Of a DNA stretch of 50,995 nucleotides, positions 35,319 to 43,100 are shown piece after piece. Origin of the DNA: Paludibacteraceae bacterium (GTDB lineage: Bacteria > Bacteroidota > Bacteroidia > Bacteroidales > Paludibacteraceae); NCBI GenBank assembly GCA_024401515.1, contig JAKSKY010000004.1:1-50995 (forward strand), read 5' to 3'. The notes under the pieces are model-generated. The model saw only the letters and a program-made list of their open reading frames with translations. It had not been told where the DNA came from and searched no databases. Within the stretch, counting starts at the first letter, position 1. Each line of letters starts with the position of its first letter. The position numbers and the translations under genes are program-made.

Positions 35319-38069
35319 ATGAATAGGGAAAAATTAGCACATACAATCCTCCTTATATGCTTATTCTTGCATTGCGCCGCATTAAGCGCACAAAGACAAG
35401 AGGTGGTAAAACTCAATATCAAAGCGGAGCCAACCATCGGAGGAAACGTATTGAGCGATAAGGAGTCTTATAAAAAGGATGAGACAGGAACATTCGTAGC
35501 CATCGCCAATAAAGGGTACCAATTCACCAAATGGAAGAAGGATGACCGTGATTACGCCACAACGGATACCATCACCATTGAACGACTACCTAGAGATCTA
35601 CGTCTCACAGCCTATTTCGAACTGATTACCAACACAGTAAAGACAAGCGTCAACATACCGAACGGAGGTTCTGTCACGACCAACAGTGCCAACAACCAAT
35701 TCGCCCCAGAAGATACGGCTATCATCGTCGCCACCCCAAACTGTGGCTATCTTTTCTCCCACTGGGAGGGCGACACCCCCGATGAAATGGAGGAAAATAC
35801 TCTAAAATTATTCGGCGTACAAAAGGACTACTCTTTCTCTGCGGTATTCAAGGAGGATCCAGACTACAAACCGATGATCAGTATCAGCGAAATCATGCCT
35901 TGTAACCTCTCCACCTACATGGACAGCGACTACTACAATTTCTCTGGTTACATGGAACTGGCCAACAAGGGCAACTGTAGAGAGAATCTGAAATCGTACA
36001 CCATCACACATTACAAATTGAAGAAAAAAGGTGTATATAAACTTAAATGGGAATGGACGATCGAGCAAGATTACTACATAGAAGGTAATAGCCTCAATCT
36101 CATGTGGATGGACGAACGTTACAGTGAGGCTGACGTGAAAAAAGATAGCAAAAAAAGTGATCATTCGCCTTACAAATTGGATCCTGATGGAGGCTATATC
36201 GTCATCCGGAAGGGAGAGGTTCTCATCGATTCACTCGCCTACTCGCCTACAGACGCACACATCTCCTACGGAAGGTATGGCGGCAAAGAGGGATTCATGG
36301 ATCCGTCTCCTTATCAGAAGAATCTCCCCGCCTACGACAACAATATGGATGATCGTTGCGAAAAGGTTTACTTTAGCGAGTTGGGCGGTCTAAAAGAGAA
36401 GTCATTCACCTTGTCCTTATCGTGCGCAACCAAAAATGCCGACATCTACTACACCACCAATGGTCAAGAGCCGACAAAAAAGAGTGGCACATTGTATCAA
36501 AAACCATTTAACATAGAGGGGAATACGTGCGTCAGGGCTAGAGCTTACCACGAAGAGATGCTCGCCGGAGAAATCGAAACCCACTCCTATCTATTTAACG
36601 ACGACAAGCATCAAAAATGCGGTGGATTCACGGTTCCAATCGTTTCCATCACCGTTGACAACGACTATTTCTACGATAATACGATAGGTATATATATCAC
36701 CGGAAAGAATGGTATACAAGGCGATAAAGATTGTAGCGGAGTCGGTAATTACAACCAAGATTGGCAGCGTCCTGTAAACTTCGAATATATCGTGGATGGT
36801 GAACAAAAGGAGTCAAGAGAGGTGGAATCCGCCATAGTGGGAGGTTGTTCCATCACCGCCACCATCAAATCATTGTCGCTCAAGGCCTCCAAAAAGACGG
36901 GCCACGAGAATTACGATTACCATTACTTCCAATCCAAGCCGGAGGTCACACACAAAACCCTTCATCTAAGAAACGGAGGCAATGATAACACAGGTCTAAG
37001 ATTTAGAGATGGACTCTTGCAGACATTCGCCATCGGCATGAACATCGATTACCAAGCATACCAGCCGGTAGCCTACTATCTGAATGGCAAATATATGGGT
37101 CTAATGAACCTAAACGAAAGAACCAATGCGGATTATGTAACCTCCAACTATGGAGTTGACGAGGATGACATCGACTTGGTAGTCCTTTCCGACCAAAAAG
37201 GCATTTCCGCCTCTAAAGGAACCTTGGAGAACTACAACGAATTGGTGGATTACCTTTCCAACAGCGATCCAAATGATGTGAACTACTTCAAAGGGGCTTG
37301 CGAAAGAATGGATATGGACGAATACATCGATTATCAGATTCTCCAACAATACATGGCCAACGTCGATTGGCCAGGCAACAACACGAAGATTTGGAGGAAA
37401 AAGGAAGATGGTTCACTTTTCCGTTGGATTCTTTACGACATGGATTTTGCGCTTGGTCTATATGGCACCTACAGTTACAAAATCAATATGTTCAATTGGT
37501 GTCAAGGGAAAGAGGTGACCAACTGGGGAAACAAGAAGAGTTGGATGACTACAATTTTCGCCAATCTCTGCAAAAACAAGGAGTTTAAACTTAAATTCTA
37601 CAAGCGTTACAAAGAGGAGTTGGAGACCCGATTCACCCACGAAAACATCAAGATGGTATTCGATAGTATCACAACCCTTGTCGATGCGGAGTTCTGCGCC
37701 ACCAAAGGACAAACAGCTACTAGTGCGGCTAAAAGCATCCGTGAATTCGCATTGAACCGACAAGAGGTAGTGAGCACACAATTGGAAGAATTCATCGGTG
37801 ATTTAAAGCGAGAGTTGACAGGCGAGGCATTGACGGAAGCGGAGAACATCCTCCTCTACCCGAACCCAACGCACGATCGCTTTACCATTGAATCCGAAAG
37901 CGAAATTGAATCTGTCTCACTCTCCGCCAGCGACGGAACACTTGTTTTCTTCGAATCCAGCGGAGAAAAGAGCTACCAAAAAGATATAAGCGGCTTGGCA
38001 CCTGGAGTCTATTATGTAAGAATCGTCTCCGGACAAACAAGCATGACCAAGAAAATTATCAAACAGTAA
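35319..38069 (+). CDS. Secreted CotH-kinase family protein with T9SS sorting domain
   Basis: A 916-residue exported protein. A signal peptide (about residues 1-24, ending in L-S-A-Q) is followed by two InlB-like beta repeats (about 30-105 and 106-180, each ending in a W and A-x-F pattern). An I-S-E-I-M-P segment near 190 resembles a lamin-tail-like start. A chitobiase/hexosaminidase C-terminal-like module (D-I-Y-Y-T-T-N-G-Q-E-P-T near 373-384) comes next. The CotH core (about 440-800) carries the catalytic-type D-M-D motif in L-Y-D-M-D-F-A-L. The tail L-Y-P-N-P-T-H-D to K-K-I-I-K-Q is a type A T9SS sorting domain. CotH proteins phosphorylate other proteins; the role here is unknown. Confidence 0.85.
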   Translation: MNREKLAHTILLICLFLHCAALSAQRQEVVKLNIKAEPTIGGNVLSDKESYKKDETGTFVAIANKGYQFTKWKKDDRDYATTDTITIERLPRDLRLTAYFELITNTVKTSVNIPNGGSVTTNSANNQFAPEDTAIIVATPNCGYLFSHWEGDTPDEMEENTLKLFGVQKDYSFSAVFKEDPDYKPMISISEIMPCNLSTYMDSDYYNFSGYMELANKGNCRENLKSYTITHYKLKKKGVYKLKWEWTIEQDYYIEGNSLNLMWMDERYSEADVKKDSKKSDHSPYKLDPDGGYIVIRKGEVLIDSLAYSPTDAHISYGRYGGKEGFMDPSPYQKNLPAYDNNMDDRCEKVYFSELGGLKEKSFTLSLSCATKNADIYYTTNGQEPTKKSGTLYQKPFNIEGNTCVRARAYHEEMLAGEIETHSYLFNDDKHQKCGGFTVPIVSITVDNDYFYDNTIGIYITGKNGIQGDKDCSGVGNYNQDWQRPVNFEYIVDGEQKESREVESAIVGGCSITATIKSLSLKASKKTGHENYDYHYFQSKPEVTHKTLHLRNGGNDNTGLRFRDGLLQTFAIGMNIDYQAYQPVAYYLNGKYMGLMNLNERTNADYVTSNYGVDEDDIDLVVLSDQKGISASKGTLENYNELVDYLSNSDPNDVNYFKGACERMDMDEYIDYQILQQYMANVDWPGNNTKIWRKKEDGSLFRWILYDMDFALGLYGTYSYKINMFNWCQGKEVTNWGNKKSWMTTIFANLCKNKEFKLKFYKRYKEELETRFTHENIKMVFDSITTLVDAEFCATKGQTATSAAKSIREFALNRQEVVSTQLEEFIGDLKRELTGEALTEAENILLYPNPTHDRFTIESESEIESVSLSASDGTLVFFESSGEKSYQKDISGLAPGVYYVRIVSGQTSMTKKIIKQ

Positions 38070-38088
38070 GTTTCATTCAGTTGTGAAA

Positions 38089-38125
38089 ATGCCCGATACC
38101 ATCTGTGGTACCGGGCATTGCTTTT
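38089..38125. terminator. Intrinsic terminator after the CotH-kinase gene
   Basis: A 14-bp stem with one mismatch (38089-38102 with 38107-38120, core ATGCCCG/CGGGCAT) closes a 4-nt loop and is followed by GCTTTTT. It lies 20 nt after the CotH stop and, on the other strand, 24 nt after the stop of the convergent gene. Confidence 0.85.
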
Positions 38126-38143
38126 TATCATATATAGAAGAGA

Positions 38144-39136
38144 CTACTTCCCTTGGTTCCAATAATTGCATTTAACGCCCTTTACACCGGGGTTTACCAC
38201 AAACATTTTACCAGCCTCCGGATACTTCTCATTTCCCCCTTCGGACATCCACAAGGATGCAGTCGTAATATAGAGTTCATCCAAGTTCTCGCCACCAAAT
38301 GCCAAAGCCGTCACATTCTCGGCTGGCACCTCAATCTTTTGGAGCAACTCTCCAGTAATTGGATTCCAACGCGTCACACAAGCCGCACCCCAATTAGCGA
38401 TCCAAAGCATACCCTCCTCATCGATGGTGTTGCCATCTGGGGTTCCCATATTGGAAGCGAAAGAAATGACCTCCCTACGGTTGGAGATTTCGCCCTTTTC
38501 TTCGTCAAAATCAAAAGCGGAAACCTTGAGCGTCGGTGTATCTTGGTAATACATCGTCTTACCATCCAAAGACCACGCCACACCATTGGAGATGGTAACG
38601 CTATCCAATACCTTTTCGCCCTTTCCATCAGCATCCAGCTTGAAAAAATTGGCCTTCAATGGTGTGCAATCCTTGTCCATGGTACCAATCCACAAACGTC
38701 CTTGCGCATCACACTTTCCATCATTGTAACGGTTTCCTGCCGCTCTACCCTCCGGATCTGCGATGAAATCCAATTTTTCCGTTGAGAGTGTCAAGCGATA
38801 AATACCATCCTCCAAGCCGACAATCACACAATCCTCTTGATAGGGAATCACCGTACCAATCTGCTTCGTTAACTTAATCTCACGGTTTTTACCATCTTTC
38901 GGCGTGAAAATCAAAAGACTACCCTGCGTATCAATCCAAAGCAGACGGTTATATTTATAATCCCAAATCGGACCTTCTCCCACACGCATTACGGTATCCA
39001 CCGCCACTGCGCACTTCACGTTCAAAGAATCATTCATACATGTACCATTTTTTGGATGAGTTCCCTCTGTGGTGTCACAAGAGGAAATGACGCCACTTGC
39101 CATCAGCAAGGAGGCGAAAATTAACGTCTTATTCAT
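38144..39136 (-). CDS. SMP-30/gluconolactonase-like lipoprotein
   Basis: The protein has 330 residues from ATG 39136; an ATG four codons upstream (39148) is the alternative. The start M-N-K-T-L-I-F-A-S-L-L and a lipobox V-I-S-S-C indicate a lipoprotein with its mature cysteine near residue 20. The rest has the six-bladed propeller pattern of the family, with E-G-P-I-W (metal-ligand glutamate), N-D-G-K-C-D-A-Q-G-R-L-W-I-G-T, I-S-N-G-V-A-W-S and P-D-G-N segments. Members include regucalcin, gluconolactonase and other lactonases; the substrate is unknown. It is convergent with the CotH gene and divergent from prfA. Confidence 0.85.
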   Translation of the reverse strand: MNKTLIFASLLMASGVISSCDTTEGTHPKNGTCMNDSLNVKCAVAVDTVMRVGEGPIWDYKYNRLLWIDTQGSLLIFTPKDGKNREIKLTKQIGTVIPYQEDCVIVGLEDGIYRLTLSTEKLDFIADPEGRAAGNRYNDGKCDAQGRLWIGTMDKDCTPLKANFFKLDADGKGEKVLDSVTISNGVAWSLDGKTMYYQDTPTLKVSAFDFDEEKGEISNRREVISFASNMGTPDGNTIDEEGMLWIANWGAACVTRWNPITGELLQKIEVPAENVTALAFGGENLDELYITTASLWMSEGGNEKYPEAGKMFVVNPGVKGVKCNYWNQGK

Positions 39137-39172
39137 ATATCGAAACATCTATACTGCCATTGAATAGCAGGA

Positions 39173-39180
39173 CAAAGATA
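39173..39180 (-). promoter_or_regulatory. Candidate -7 element for the SMP-30-like gene
   Basis: TATCTTTG on the minus strand lies 25 nt before the ATG at 39148 and 37 nt before the one at 39136. No proper -33 element was found. Confidence 0.4.
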
Positions 39181-39218
39181 GACATAAATGTGAAATTGAG
39201 ACTCCCCTTCTATCCTTT

Positions 39219-39250
39219 TTTGCCTATTTCAAGAATTAATCGTAACTTTG
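39219..39250 (+). promoter_or_regulatory. Promoter of prfA (TTTG-N20-TAACTTTG)
   Basis: TTTG at 39219-39222 and TAACTTTG at 39243-39250 are 20 nt apart, a good Bacteroidota promoter. Transcription should begin near 39257, giving a leader of about 40 nt before the prfA ATG at 39296. It also argues against an N-terminal extension from a TTG at 39248. Confidence 0.7.
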
Positions 39251-39295
39251 AACGAATTTTTAAGGAAACAGATAAACAATAATAACATACGTTTT

Positions 39296-40405
39296 ATGGC
39301 TGAAAATTCTTTATTGAGCAAGTTGGACGGATTGGAGCATAAATTTGAAGAGATCTCCACCCTCATAACCGACCCTGCCGTCATCGCGGACATGAAAAGA
39401 TATGTGAAACTCAACAAAGAGTATCACGACTTGGAGTTGATTATGAATGCCAAGAAAGAATACCAAAATACCCTTTCCAATATTCAACAAGCCAAAGAAA
39501 TCCTCGAAACAGAATCGGACAGCGAGATGAGGGAGATGGCCAAGATGGAGTTGGACGAGTTGGAACCTAAAATTCCTGAAATGGAGGAGAGAATCAAGAT
39601 ATTATTGATTCCTTCCGACCCTGAGGATTGCAAGAACGCGATTGTGGAGATCCGTGGCGGAACAGGTGGCGATGAAGCTGCCCTATTCGCTGGTGACCTA
39701 TTCAAAATGTATGCGAAATATTGCGAAATGAAGGGATGGCAAGTGAGCGTATCCAGCTTTAACGAGGGAACAGCAGGTGGTTACAAGGAAATTATCTTCA
39801 ATGTTTCCGGTGACAATGTCTACGGAACCATGAAATATGAGTCTGGCGTTCACCGTGTGCAACGCGTGCCGGCGACTGAAACCCAAGGCCGTGTCCACAC
39901 CTCCGCAGCCACAGTGGCTGTTTTGCCAGAGGCGGATGAATTCGACGTCCAAATCAATGAAGGTGAAATCAAGTGGGATACTTTCCGTTCAGGCGGTGCC
40001 GGTGGACAGAACGTCAACAAGGTGGAATCAGGTGTAAGACTTCGATATATTTGGAAAAACCCTAATACGGGCGTTGCGGAAGAGATTTTGATCGAATGTA
40101 CAGAAACCCGTGACCAACCGAAGAATAAGGAGCGTGCCCTATCACGCCTCCGTACCATGATCTACGACCGAGAGCACCAAAAATATATGGACGACATCGC
40201 GGCACGTAGAAAGACCATGGTCTCAACAGGTGACCGTTCGGCCAAAATCCGCACCTACAACTATCCACAAGGTCGTGTGACGGACCACCGTATCAACCTT
40301 ACCCTTTACAATTTACAAGCGGTAGTGGGCGGTGAAATCCAAGAAATCATAGATAAATTAATCGTGGCGGAGAACGCCGAAAGATTAAAAGAAAGCGAGT
40401 TATAA
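39296..40405 (+). CDS. prfA: Peptide chain release factor 1
   Basis: A 369-residue class I release factor that reads UAA and UAG and releases the finished peptide. The ATG at 39296 begins M-A-E-N-S-L-L-S-K-L and matches the family length; the frame is open further upstream but crosses the promoter. The ribosomal peptidyl-transferase motif G-G-Q is in S-G-G-A-G-G-Q-N-V-N-K, and the anticodon-like P-A-T motif reads V-P-A-T-E-T-Q-G-R-V-H-T-S. It is followed 19 nt later by the cysteine synthase gene, probably in one transcript. Confidence 0.95.
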   Translation: MAENSLLSKLDGLEHKFEEISTLITDPAVIADMKRYVKLNKEYHDLELIMNAKKEYQNTLSNIQQAKEILETESDSEMREMAKMELDELEPKIPEMEERIKILLIPSDPEDCKNAIVEIRGGTGGDEAALFAGDLFKMYAKYCEMKGWQVSVSSFNEGTAGGYKEIIFNVSGDNVYGTMKYESGVHRVQRVPATETQGRVHTSAATVAVLPEADEFDVQINEGEIKWDTFRSGGAGGQNVNKVESGVRLRYIWKNPNTGVAEEILIECTETRDQPKNKERALSRLRTMIYDREHQKYMDDIAARRKTMVSTGDRSAKIRTYNYPQGRVTDHRINLTLYNLQAVVGGEIQEIIDKLIVAENAERLKESEL

Positions 40406-40424
40406 AATTAATGGTATTGTAACA

Positions 40425-41333
40425 ATGATTTGCAATAATGTTTTAGAAGCGATCGGAGAGACGCCGCTGATACGTATCAATAGATTAAATCCAAACCCTA
40501 ACGTAAATATCTACGCTAAAGTTGAGGGTTTCAATCCTACAGGTAGTATCAAGGACCGTATCGCGATCCAAATGATAGAGCAAGCCGAAAAAGAGGGAAA
40601 ACTCACACCTGGTAAAGTCATCATCGAACCTACCTCCGGCAACACGGGTATCGGATTGGCCATTGCGGGCATTGTAAAAGGATACAAAGTGGAGATCGTC
40701 ATGAGTTCCGCCGTATCTGTCGAGAGAAGAAAAATCATCCGTTCATATGGTGGAAAGGTTATTTTGACCGCTGCTAACGAAGGAACGGACGGTGCCATCA
40801 GAATGGCCCATAAAATGGTGGCAGAGAATCCTGATAAATATTTCATGCCAGACCAATTCTCCAATGCGGCCAATTACCAAGCCCACTACGAGGGTACCGC
40901 AACTGAGATCTGGAATCAAACCCAAGGCAATATAGACTACCTTGTATGCGCATTGGGAACCTCCGGTACCATCATGGGTATCTCCAAATTCCTGAAACAA
41001 CACAAGCCAGACATCAAAGTGGTTTGCGCACACCCTATCAAGGGCCACTACATCCAAGGATTGAAGAATATGGAGGAGGCTATCGTACCTGCCATCTACG
41101 ATCCATCCAGAATTGACGAGCAAATCATGGTGGAGAGCGAAGAGGCAATTGAGATGGCCCGAAAAATCATCGCCAACGAAGGTATTTTCGCAGGTATGAG
41201 TAGCGGCGCCGCCCTATTGGCTGCCGTCAGAATGGCTGAAAAAATAGATAAAGGGAACATCGTGGTCGTCTTCCCAGACCGTGCGGAGAAATACCTCAGC
41301 ACCAAGATGTTCGATCAATTCAGCGAAGATTAA
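40425..41333 (+). CDS. cysK: Cysteine synthase (O-acetylserine sulfhydrylase family)
   Basis: A 302-residue PLP enzyme. K43 in N-P-T-G-S-I-K-D-R forms the aldimine, and T70-S-G-N-T-G75 binds the substrate carboxylate. G-T-S-G-T-I near residues 178-183 holds the cofactor phosphate. It makes cysteine from O-acetylserine and sulfide. The sequence is between the CysK and CysM types, so the gene symbol is tentative. Probably cotranscribed with prfA and closed by a terminator. Confidence 0.85.
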   Translation: MICNNVLEAIGETPLIRINRLNPNPNVNIYAKVEGFNPTGSIKDRIAIQMIEQAEKEGKLTPGKVIIEPTSGNTGIGLAIAGIVKGYKVEIVMSSAVSVERRKIIRSYGGKVILTAANEGTDGAIRMAHKMVAENPDKYFMPDQFSNAANYQAHYEGTATEIWNQTQGNIDYLVCALGTSGTIMGISKFLKQHKPDIKVVCAHPIKGHYIQGLKNMEEAIVPAIYDPSRIDEQIMVESEEAIEMARKIIANEGIFAGMSSGAALLAAVRMAEKIDKGNIVVVFPDRAEKYLSTKMFDQFSED

Positions 41334-41355
41334 GACCAACAAACATAAAAAAATT

Positions 41356-41380
41356 AAGGCATCCATATGATGCCTTTTTT
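41356..41380 (+). terminator. Intrinsic terminator after the cysteine synthase gene
   Basis: An 8-bp perfect stem AAGGCATC/GATGCCTT (41356-41363 with 41369-41376) with a 5-nt loop is followed by a T run. It lies 22 nt after the stop. Confidence 0.88.
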
Positions 41381-41415
41381 ATTTGAATATCTAATCCAAC
41401 AATCTTAATCCTTAA

Positions 41416-41429
41416 ATATCTATAGATAT
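41416..41429. repeat. 14-bp perfect palindrome
   Basis: ATATCTATAGATAT reads the same on both strands. It lies 2 nt before another small hairpin in the spacer between convergent genes. No function is assigned. Confidence 0.5.
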
Positions 41430-41431
41430 GG

Positions 41432-41446
41432 AACCCCTACGGGGTT
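41432..41446. repeat. Short GC hairpin AACCCC-TAC-GGGGTT
   Basis: A 6-bp perfect stem with a 3-nt loop, out of keeping with the AT-rich spacer around it. Similar small hairpins are dispersed in some Bacteroidota genomes (recalled, not searched). Confidence 0.5.
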
Positions 41447-41468
41447 AATAATAGACTTAGTTGAACTT

Positions 41469-41540
41469 GTCGATTGCCTTAATTCTTAATTGGTTTCGCC
41501 GAACTCACCGACTGCGTCGATTCGTTTCTTAATTCTTAAT
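41469..41540. repeat. Pair of imperfect direct repeats ending in TTAATTCTTAAT
   Basis: The first copy (41469-41490) reads GTCGATT, then GCC, then TTAATTCTTAAT. The second (41516-41540) reads GTCGATT, CGTTTC, then TTAATTCTTAAT. They lie just after the stop of the CDF gene. No terminator is visible for that gene. Confidence 0.55.
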
Positions 41541-41547
41541 AAAAAAA

Positions 41548-42468
41548 TTATTCCGCCTCCTCATCAGGCTCTATATGAATCGATATCAGCGTCTCCTTGC
41601 CATACTTAGAACGGACCGCATTCTCCGCCAATACAGTAATATGATGCGCTTCGGAAACTGTCATCTTCGGGTCCACGACAATATGGGCGCTGATGATAAT
41701 CGTAGGACCATTTCTACGGGTTTTCAGTTCATGGACATTATCAACGCCCTCTACAGAGGTGATCAAAGAGACCACATCGTTCTCCACTTCCTCCGACAAT
41801 GAACCCTCTGTCAATTCGTGTAAGGCTGGCATAATCATCTTTACCGATATCACAATAATAAAGATACTGATCGCACAGCAGACCAATGGATCCAAGACCG
41901 CCCATTGTCCTCCCAACAACATGGCACCTCCAATACCTAAAGCAGATCCTATGGATGATAACGCATCCGTTCTATGATGCCATGCATTGGATATCATTGC
42001 TGGACTATTCACCCTTTTACCTACCCTTGCTGTCCACTGATAGAGCAACTCCTTCACCAAAATTGAAACCAGGGCAGCCACCAGTGCGATGATGCCAGGA
42101 ACAGCAAGTTCACCACCATCCATCACCACATTGATTTTCTGCAAACCGCTCACCATCAGCTCCGAGCCCACCACTAACAACATAATCGCCACAATAACAG
42201 TCGCCAATGTCTCATATTTTCCATGACCATAATCGTGTCCTTTGTCAGCGGCCTTACTGCTCACCTTCACCATCACCAACACAATCACATCACTGATCAA
42301 ATCGCTAATGGAATGAATCGCATCCGCCATCATGGCTGCACTCTGTCCAAGCAATCCCGCAGCCAATTTAAAGGCAGCCAACAACAAATTGCCGATCGCG
42401 CCACCGATGGTGACACGTGATATGGTTTGCTCTCTATTCATAGAAATAATCCGTAACTTATCAGACAT
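41548..42468 (-). CDS. Cation diffusion facilitator (CDF) metal transporter
   Basis: A 306-residue inner-membrane protein with six membrane segments and a soluble C-terminal domain. The family metal sites are seen as M-M-A-D-A-I-H-S-I-S-D near residues 46-56 and N-A-W-H-H-R-T-D-A-L near residues 161-170, that is, the H-x3-D pattern in segments 2 and 5. It probably exports zinc, iron or manganese in exchange for protons. The start codon overlaps the stop codon of the upstream gene (TAATG). An ATG at residue 10 (42441) is an alternative. Confidence 0.9.
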   Translation of the reverse strand: MSDKLRIISMNREQTISRVTIGGAIGNLLLAAFKLAAGLLGQSAAMMADAIHSISDLISDVIVLVMVKVSSKAADKGHDYGHGKYETLATVIVAIMLLVVGSELMVSGLQKINVVMDGGELAVPGIIALVAALVSILVKELLYQWTARVGKRVNSPAMISNAWHHRTDALSSIGSALGIGGAMLLGGQWAVLDPLVCCAISIFIIVISVKMIMPALHELTEGSLSEEVENDVVSLITSVEGVDNVHELKTRRNGPTIIISAHIVVDPKMTVSEAHHITVLAENAVRSKYGKETLISIHIEPDEEAE

Positions 42469-43088
42469 TAGGAAATTTGGGAAATCTCCTGTTGCAATAA
42501 CTCCAAGAATTTAGCCGCATCACCCCCATCCATTTGCGCATGGTGAAACTGAAACGAAATAGGCAGTGTGGATTTAAAAAATCCTTGACGGATTTTTCCC
42601 CACGACATAAAAGGATTGGTGAAGAGTTCTGTGTACTGATTGACGATGGAATCCAACTCGGTCTGAATCAAGGAAGAGGTTCCCACAACCATAAATTCCT
42701 CTTGAGGATAGTCTTCACAATTACGAGCCACACGATCTGTTAGAATATCATAATCATAACTAAACTGTTGCCAATCCGAATAATATGGAACATCGCAAGA
42801 GTTTAATCCGCCCTTAACATTTTTCACAATCACATTCACCGCCATGCGATCATACATATAAAGTTTTCCTTGGTGGGGCAAAAGATAAAACTCTTCCAAT
42901 TCACTGGCAACCTTTGCGATGCACCAACAAAACAACATATTGAATTTCGCCTTACGTTTCTTCGCTATTTTACGCAAACGAGTCACATCCAGCGTCTTTG
43001 TCAAAGTCACCATAGGCATAGGCGACTTCATCCAAAGCTCAAAGGCTTGCGCACGGTTGGTATCTTGCGGATTAACTTCTTGTCTCAT
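42468..43088 (-). CDS. Chloramphenicol acetyltransferase-like CoA-dependent acyltransferase
   Basis: A 206-residue protein of the trimeric CAT fold. The active-site motif is F-H-H-A-Q-M-D-G-G, with the H-H at 182-183 and D187. M-P-M-V-T-L-T-K-T-L-D-V-T, F-N-M-L-F-C-W-C-I and the Y-Y-S-D-W-Q segment also match the PF00302 layout. Many chromosomal members do not confer resistance and their substrates are unknown, so resistance should not be assumed. The gene is coupled to the CDF transporter gene downstream through a TAATG overlap. Confidence 0.8.
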   Translation of the reverse strand: MRQEVNPQDTNRAQAFELWMKSPMPMVTLTKTLDVTRLRKIAKKRKAKFNMLFCWCIAKVASELEEFYLLPHQGKLYMYDRMAVNVIVKNVKGGLNSCDVPYYSDWQQFSYDYDILTDRVARNCEDYPQEEFMVVGTSSLIQTELDSIVNQYTELFTNPFMSWGKIRQGFFKSTLPISFQFHHAQMDGGDAAKFLELLQQEISQIS

Positions 43089-43100
43089 TCTTTTCAGACA

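Noticed and set aside
38153-38785. 210-codon plus-strand frame opposite the SMP-30-like gene
   Set aside because: Antisense to a gene with a clear propeller pattern and lipobox; its own translation shows no domain.
41401-41547. CRISPR array or insertion-sequence end
   Set aside because: Only two imperfect repeat copies exist, spacing is not that of a CRISPR array, and there is no transposase or target-site duplication.
42468-43088. Chloramphenicol resistance gene
   Set aside because: The CAT fold and H-H-x3-D-G motif are present, but chromosomal CAT-like proteins of this kind are not shown to give resistance, and no mobile element is near.
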